Below are positions 5,900 to 9,360 of a DNA stretch of 9,360 nucleotides, one piece after another (position 1 is the first letter of the stretch; each line of letters opens with the position of its first letter). A model generated the notes under the pieces. The model searched no databases. It was not told the DNA's origin and saw nothing but the letters and a program-made list of their open reading frames with translations. The stretch is from CAYOWK01 sp964407665 (GTDB lineage Bacteria; Pseudomonadota; Alphaproteobacteria; Caulobacterales; Hyphomonadaceae). The stretch covers positions 1-9,360 of the forward strand of contig CAYOWK010000082.1 in NCBI GenBank assembly GCA_964407665.1. Reading direction: 5' to 3'. The translations under genes were made by a program, and so were the position numbers.

Positions 5900-6757
5900 C
5901 TAGCGCTGGCAGGACCCGCAATGAAAGGTCGAACGGCCCGACTGTACGAGCCGTTCCACCGCCTTGCCGCAGCGCTGGCAGGGATCGCCTTCCCGGTCGT
6001 AGACGCTGAACCGGTGCTGGAAGTACCCAAGCGATCCATCCGCCGCCGCAAAATCGCTGATTGACGATCCGCCCGCCTCGATGGCCTCGGCGATGACCTC
6101 CCGGATGGAGGCCGCCAGCGCCTCCGATTTCGCCGCCGAAATCGAGCCCGCGAGCCGTTCCGGACTGATCCCGGCCCGCCAGAGCGCCTCGCACACATAT
6201 ATATTGCCCAGACCCGCCACCATGGTCTGGTCGAGCAGCGCCGACTTTATGGGCGTCCTGCGCCCCCGGAACGCCTCCCGCAGCCAGGCGCCGGAGAACC
6301 GGTTCGACAACGGCTCTGGCCCCATCGCCTTGAAGGCAGGGTAGTTTTCAACATCCGCCAGCGGCCAGAGATCCATGAAGCCGAACCGCCGCGGGTCGCT
6401 GTAGCCGACCCGTCCCCCGTCATCGAGGCCGAAAACGACGTGCTCATGCTTGTCCGACGGTCCGGCGTCGTGGTGGAACTCGCCCAGCATCTGCCGGCCG
6501 ATGGTAAACCGGCCCGTCATGCCCAGATGCATGACCAGCAGCAGTCCGCCTTCACTGGCCGTGTCCAGTTCCGCGGCGAGATACTTGGCCCGCCGGCCCA
6601 TGCGCACGATCCGGGCGCCCAGCAGCCGGGCGGCGAAATTCTCGGGAAACGGGAACCGCAGGTCCGCCCGCCGCGCCTCAACGGTCAACAGCCTTCGGCC
6701 CTCCATGGCCGGAGCCAGGCCGCGACGAACTGTTTCAACCTCGGGAAGCTCTGGCAT
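5900..6757 (-). CDS. mutM: formamidopyrimidine-DNA glycosylase (Fpg/MutM)
   Basis: MutM is the bifunctional glycosylase/AP lyase that excises 8-oxoguanine and formamidopyrimidines opposite C in base excision repair. The 285 residues are full length. The N-terminus MPELPEVETVRRGL carries the catalytic Pro2 (exposed after Met removal) and Glu3, which fixes the start at 6757 without doubt. The conserved Lys58 (RRAKYL), the H2TH helix region with QTMVAGLGNIYVCEALW (about 177-193) and the C-terminal zinc finger are present. The zinc cysteines are C260, C263, C280 and C283, with Arg275 in the GRSTFHC loop. No Shine-Dalgarno is evident. Instead an inverted repeat abuts the ATG. It is divergent from ubiE and upstream of rpsT in the same direction. 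Confidence 0.97.
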   Translation of the reverse strand: MPELPEVETVRRGLAPAMEGRRLLTVEARRADLRFPFPENFAARLLGARIVRMGRRAKYLAAELDTASEGGLLLVMHLGMTGRFTIGRQMLGEFHHDAGPSDKHEHVVFGLDDGGRVGYSDPRRFGFMDLWPLADVENYPAFKAMGPEPLSNRFSGAWLREAFRGRRTPIKSALLDQTMVAGLGNIYVCEALWRAGISPERLAGSISAAKSEALAASIREVIAEAIEAGGSSISDFAAADGSLGYFQHRFSVYDREGDPCQRCGKAVERLVQSGRSTFHCGSCQR

Positions 6758-6758
6758 G

Positions 6759-6784
6759 GCCGCCGCATATAGCGATGCGGCGGC
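6759..6784. repeat. perfect 10-bp inverted repeat between mutM and ubiE
   Basis: GCCGCCGCAT (6759-6768) and ATGCGGCGGC (6775-6784) are exact inverted copies separated by 6 bases (ATAGCG). The repeat lies in the 71-base divergent gap, ending one base from the mutM start codon and 44 bases before the ubiE ATG. It could be an operator for both genes, or an mRNA hairpin covering the mutM ribosome site. The GCC-rich arms make chance somewhat more likely than the length alone suggests. Confidence 0.55.
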
Positions 6785-6828
6785 GGTTCGCCTATGGTCG
6801 CCTCACAGCCGCAGGAAACCCGCCCCCC

Positions 6829-7599
6829 ATGACCCAGAGCACGGACAAGGACACCGTCTCCTTCGGGTTCGAAGAGGTCTCGCCGGAGGAAAAAGTCCGG
6901 CGGGTCAAAGGTGTGTTCGCCTCTGTCGCCTCGAAATACGACCTCATGAACGACCTGATGTCGGCGGGCGTCCACCGCATCTGGAAATCCAACATGATCG
7001 CCTGGCTGAACCCGCAGCCCGGCGAGCGCCTGCTGGACGTTGCTGGCGGCACGGGAGATGTGGCCCGCGCCTTCCTGAAACGGGCCGACGCGGTGGCCAA
7101 ACGCCGCCATGTGACCAACAGCGCCTACGCCATCGTCTCCGACATAAACGAGGCCATGCTGCTGGCCGGCCGCAAGGCGGAAGAGACCCGGCTGGTGCAT
7201 GTTGCCTGCGACGCCGCCCGACTGCCCTTCCCGGACCGCAGTGTGGACGCTGTCACCATCTCCTTCGGCATCCGAAACGTGCTGGAGATCGACCGCGCGC
7301 TGGGCGAATTCCGCAGGGTGCTGAAACCGGGCGGCCGCTTCGCCTGCCTTGAATTCTCGCACATGACTCACGCCCTGCTGCAGGACGTCTACGATCGCTA
7401 TTCCTTCTCGGTGATCCCGCCGCTGGGCGAGATGGTGACGGGCGACCGCGCCAGCTACCAGTACCTGATCGAGTCCATCCGCCGCTTCCCGGACCAGGAC
7501 AGCTTTGCCAAACGGATCGCCGCAGCGGGCTTCTCGCAAGTGGCCTACGCCAACTATTCCGGCGGCGTCGCCGCCCTCCACACCGGCTGGGCCGTCTAG
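6829..7599 (+). CDS. ubiE: ubiquinone/menaquinone biosynthesis C-methyltransferase UbiE
   Basis: UbiE is a SAM-dependent methyltransferase that C-methylates the benzoquinol ring in ubiquinone synthesis. The 256 residues contain the first family signature YDLMNDLMSAGVHRIWK (37-53), SAM-binding motif I LLDVAGGTGDVA (68-79), DINEAML (105-111), the FGIRNV region (146-151) and the second signature RVLKPGGRFACLEFS (163-177). The ATG at 6829 is preferred over one at 6775 because the family begins shortly before FGFEEVSPEEK. An AGGA lies 12 bases upstream, and the earlier codon falls inside the inverted repeat. ubiB follows after one base, so the two are surely co-transcribed. Alphaproteobacteria usually lack menaquinone, so the ubiquinone role is likely. 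Confidence 0.96.
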   Translation: MTQSTDKDTVSFGFEEVSPEEKVRRVKGVFASVASKYDLMNDLMSAGVHRIWKSNMIAWLNPQPGERLLDVAGGTGDVARAFLKRADAVAKRRHVTNSAYAIVSDINEAMLLAGRKAEETRLVHVACDAARLPFPDRSVDAVTISFGIRNVLEIDRALGEFRRVLKPGGRFACLEFSHMTHALLQDVYDRYSFSVIPPLGEMVTGDRASYQYLIESIRRFPDQDSFAKRIAAAGFSQVAYANYSGGVAALHTGWAV

Positions 7600-7600
7600 G

Positions 7601-9139
7601 ATGTTCGAGGCCCTCTCCGACTACATGCGGCTCGCCCGCGCGGGCATGGTCATGGCGCGCCATGACGTCGTCATCCCCGCCGAATACCGCAAGCGGGCGC
7701 CCTGGCCTGCACGGCTTGCCGGATCGCTGCTGCGCATTCTCCCCGGCGCGGGCGGACGCGGCGAACGCCCCGGCCAGCGCTTTGCGCGTGCGCTCGAAAA
7801 GCTCGGGCCCGCCTGGATCAAGCTTGGCCAGTTTCTCGCAACCCGTCCGGACGTGATCGGTGTCGCCGCCGCCAACGATCTGGGGCGCCTGAAGGACGCC
7901 ATCCCGCCCTTCTCGGGCGAGCTGGCGCTCAAGGCGCTGCGCACGGAATTCGGCGCCGAGGCCGACCGCCTTTTCCCGAAACTCGGCCCGCCCATCGCGG
8001 CGGCGTCGGTGGCGCAGGTTCACCGCATCGAGACCCCCAACGGCCCCCGCGCCGTGAAGATCCTCCGCCCCGGCGTCGAGCACTCCATCGAGATGGAGCT
8101 GCGGGCCATGCGCCGCGTCGCGCGCGTCGCGCAGTCGAGCGGCAATGCCGAAGTCATGCGGATGGAGCCCATCGCCTTCGTCGAGACGCTCGCCCGCTCG
8201 ATGAGCCGCGAGATGGACCTTCGGCTGGAAGCCGCCGCCGCCAGCGAGTTTGCCGACATCGCCGCCATTGACGGCTATGTCTCGGCCCCCGGCGTCGACT
8301 GGGAGCGCACAAGCCGCCGCGTTCTCACAACGGAATGGATCACGGGCCGCAGCCTGACCGACCCGGCCGCCGCGGAGGGCCAGGACCGCGCCGAGCTCGC
8401 CAACAAGGTCACGCGCGGATTTCTGGCCTGCGCGCTCGATCACGGCTTCTTCCATGCCGACCTGCACGAGGGGAACATGATCCTCGCCGATGACGGCCGG
8501 CTGGTGCTGGTGGATTTCGGCATCATGGGCCGCATTGGCCACGCCGAGCGCCGCTTCCTGGCGGAGATCATCGCCGGCTTCCTCGCCCGCGACTACCGGC
8601 GCGTCTCGGAGGTTCATTTCGAGGCAGGCTACGTGCCGCGCGACCATTCGGTCGAGGAGTTTGCCCAGGCGCTGCGCTCCGTCGGCGAGCCGATCTTCGG
8701 CAAGGACGCCTCGAACCTGCCGATGTCGCGCGTGCTGCTGCAGCTTTTCGACATCACCCGCGAGTTCGGCATGCACCTGCGCCCCGAACTGATCCTGCTG
8801 CAGAAGACGATGGTGCAGGTCGAAGGCGTCGCCCGCTCCATCGATCCGGGTCACGATATCTGGCAGGCCGCAAAGCCGGTTGTCGACCGCTGGACGCGCC
8901 GCGAGTTCGGCCCGGAAGGCTTGAAGCGCATCGCGCTGCAGACGCTGAAGGAAACCGGCCGGCGGCTGCAGCAGCTGCCCACGACGCTCGATCTTCTGAA
9001 CGCCGCCCTGCTGGAGACGGCAAAGCCGAAAGCGGCGCCGGCGCGACCCACCGACCGGGCCGGCTGGTTCATGGCTGGCGTGCTGTTCGCCGGCGTCGCC
9101 AGCGCCGCCGGGTGGGCGATCTATCAGCTGGCCGGCTAG
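7601..9139 (+). CDS. ubiB: ubiquinone biosynthesis protein UbiB (ABC1/ADCK family atypical kinase/ATPase)
   Basis: UbiB is a membrane-associated protein-kinase-like ATPase that supports ubiquinone synthesis, probably by helping move lipid intermediates to the Ubi complex. The 512 residues show the family KxGQ motif (KLGQ, 74-77), the Ala-rich loop AAASVAQVH (133-141), the ATP-site Lys153 (AVKILRP), the catalytic-loop HADLHEGN (285-292, with Asp287 and Asn292) and the DFG triplet (305-307). The C-terminus has a hydrophobic segment at about 488-510 that fits the usual membrane anchor. The ATG at 7601 follows the ubiE TAG by one base with no clear Shine-Dalgarno, suggesting translational coupling. 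The length is slightly under that of E. coli UbiB, within the family range. Confidence 0.95.
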   Translation: MFEALSDYMRLARAGMVMARHDVVIPAEYRKRAPWPARLAGSLLRILPGAGGRGERPGQRFARALEKLGPAWIKLGQFLATRPDVIGVAAANDLGRLKDAIPPFSGELALKALRTEFGAEADRLFPKLGPPIAAASVAQVHRIETPNGPRAVKILRPGVEHSIEMELRAMRRVARVAQSSGNAEVMRMEPIAFVETLARSMSREMDLRLEAAAASEFADIAAIDGYVSAPGVDWERTSRRVLTTEWITGRSLTDPAAAEGQDRAELANKVTRGFLACALDHGFFHADLHEGNMILADDGRLVLVDFGIMGRIGHAERRFLAEIIAGFLARDYRRVSEVHFEAGYVPRDHSVEEFAQALRSVGEPIFGKDASNLPMSRVLLQLFDITREFGMHLRPELILLQKTMVQVEGVARSIDPGHDIWQAAKPVVDRWTRREFGPEGLKRIALQTLKETGRRLQQLPTTLDLLNAALLETAKPKAAPARPTDRAGWFMAGVLFAGVASAAGWAIYQLAG

Positions 9140-9160
9140 GATCCGGCTGCCGCCCCGCCC

Positions 9161-9360
9161 TCACGCCTCAACGGCGAGGCCAGCAATGATGCGCCGGGCG
9201 ATCTGGCGGATGTAGCGGTCGCGGTTGTCGGGCGACACGCGGATGCGGCGGCGGATGATCTGCTCGATCACGCCAAGGAGCGCGCCCCAGTAGAAAGCGG
9301 CCAGCCCGCGCGTATCGTCCGATGCAAACAGGCCGGCGTCCTGCGCTTCACGGACGGTCG
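9161..9360 (-). CDS. C-terminal part of a possible TetR/AcrR-type regulator (cut by right edge)
   Basis: A minus-strand frame is open from the right edge to a TGA at 9163-9161 and encodes 65 residues. They read as amphipathic helices, with FYWGALLGVIEQIIRRR (about 22-38) and DRYIRQIARRIIAGLAVEA at the end. Codon use matches the neighbours, with GC-rich third positions. The pattern resembles the C-terminal helices of TetR-family regulators, but the diagnostic N-terminal helix-turn-helix is outside the window, so the family call is tentative. It converges on ubiB with only 21 bases between the stops, in which I see no clear terminator. Confidence 0.5.
   Translation of the reverse strand, partial: TVREAQDAGLFASDDTRGLAAFYWGALLGVIEQIIRRRIRVSPDNRDRYIRQIARRIIAGLAVEA

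Noticed and set aside
6196..6207. Alternating AT stretch (acatatatat) in GC-rich DNA
   Set aside because: It is inside mutM and encodes the conserved NIYV segment. It is explained by the coding sequence, including one rare ATA codon.
7253..8854. A 533-codon open frame on the minus strand opposite ubiB and the ubiE end
   Set aside because: It is a shadow of the strong codon bias of ubiE/ubiB. It is His/Gly/Arg/Asp-rich without motifs.
9131..9147. GCCGG/CCGGC 5-bp inverted repeat over the ubiB stop as a terminator
   Set aside because: The stem is too short, and no T-run follows on either strand.

Overview
The window looks like chromosomal housekeeping DNA from a GC-rich alphaproteobacterium. 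The GC-ending codon use, the dnaA-dnaN-recF-gyrB order and the linked ubiB-ubiE-mutM-rpsT block suggest the Caulobacterales/Maricaulales side (Hyphomonadaceae-like). That placement is inference from gene order and protein style, not from a search. I see no mobile element, CRISPR array, tRNA or rRNA gene.

Layout. From right to left on the minus strand come mutM (6757-5900), rpsT (5767-5504), dnaA (5054-3537), dnaN (3337-2225), recF (2228-1077) and the N-terminal part of gyrB (1028 to the left edge). On the plus strand, ubiE (6829-7599) and ubiB (7601-9139) diverge from mutM. After ubiB, the C-terminal end of a converging minus-strand gene, possibly a TetR-type regulator, runs off the right edge.

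How the genes fit together. DnaA (initiator), DnaN (sliding clamp), RecF (gap repair and clamp/RecA loading) and GyrB (gyrase ATPase) form the classic replication-initiation cluster. dnaN and recF overlap by 4 bases (GTGA) and gyrB follows closely, so dnaN-recF-gyrB is probably one transcription unit. A strong hairpin separates dnaA from dnaN. rpsT appears to be its own unit, with a good sigma-70-type promoter, a structured leader and a rho-independent terminator upstream of dnaA. ubiE and ubiB are back to back (1 base apart) and serve ubiquinone biosynthesis. MutM repairs oxidised purines.

Most interesting parts. (1) The 449-base rpsT-dnaA spacer is the richest non-coding stretch. It has an AT-rich A-tract island, four GANTC (CcrM-type) sites, a leader hairpin and a possible tiny upstream ORF that ends in an ATGA overlap with the dnaA start. 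(2) The DnaA protein departs from the family consensus at the arginine-finger position (Glu instead of Arg), at sensor I and at one conserved Arg of domain IV. (3) A perfect 10-bp inverted repeat sits between mutM and ubiE. No clearly new biological system is visible. These are second-look items in an otherwise ordinary core region.
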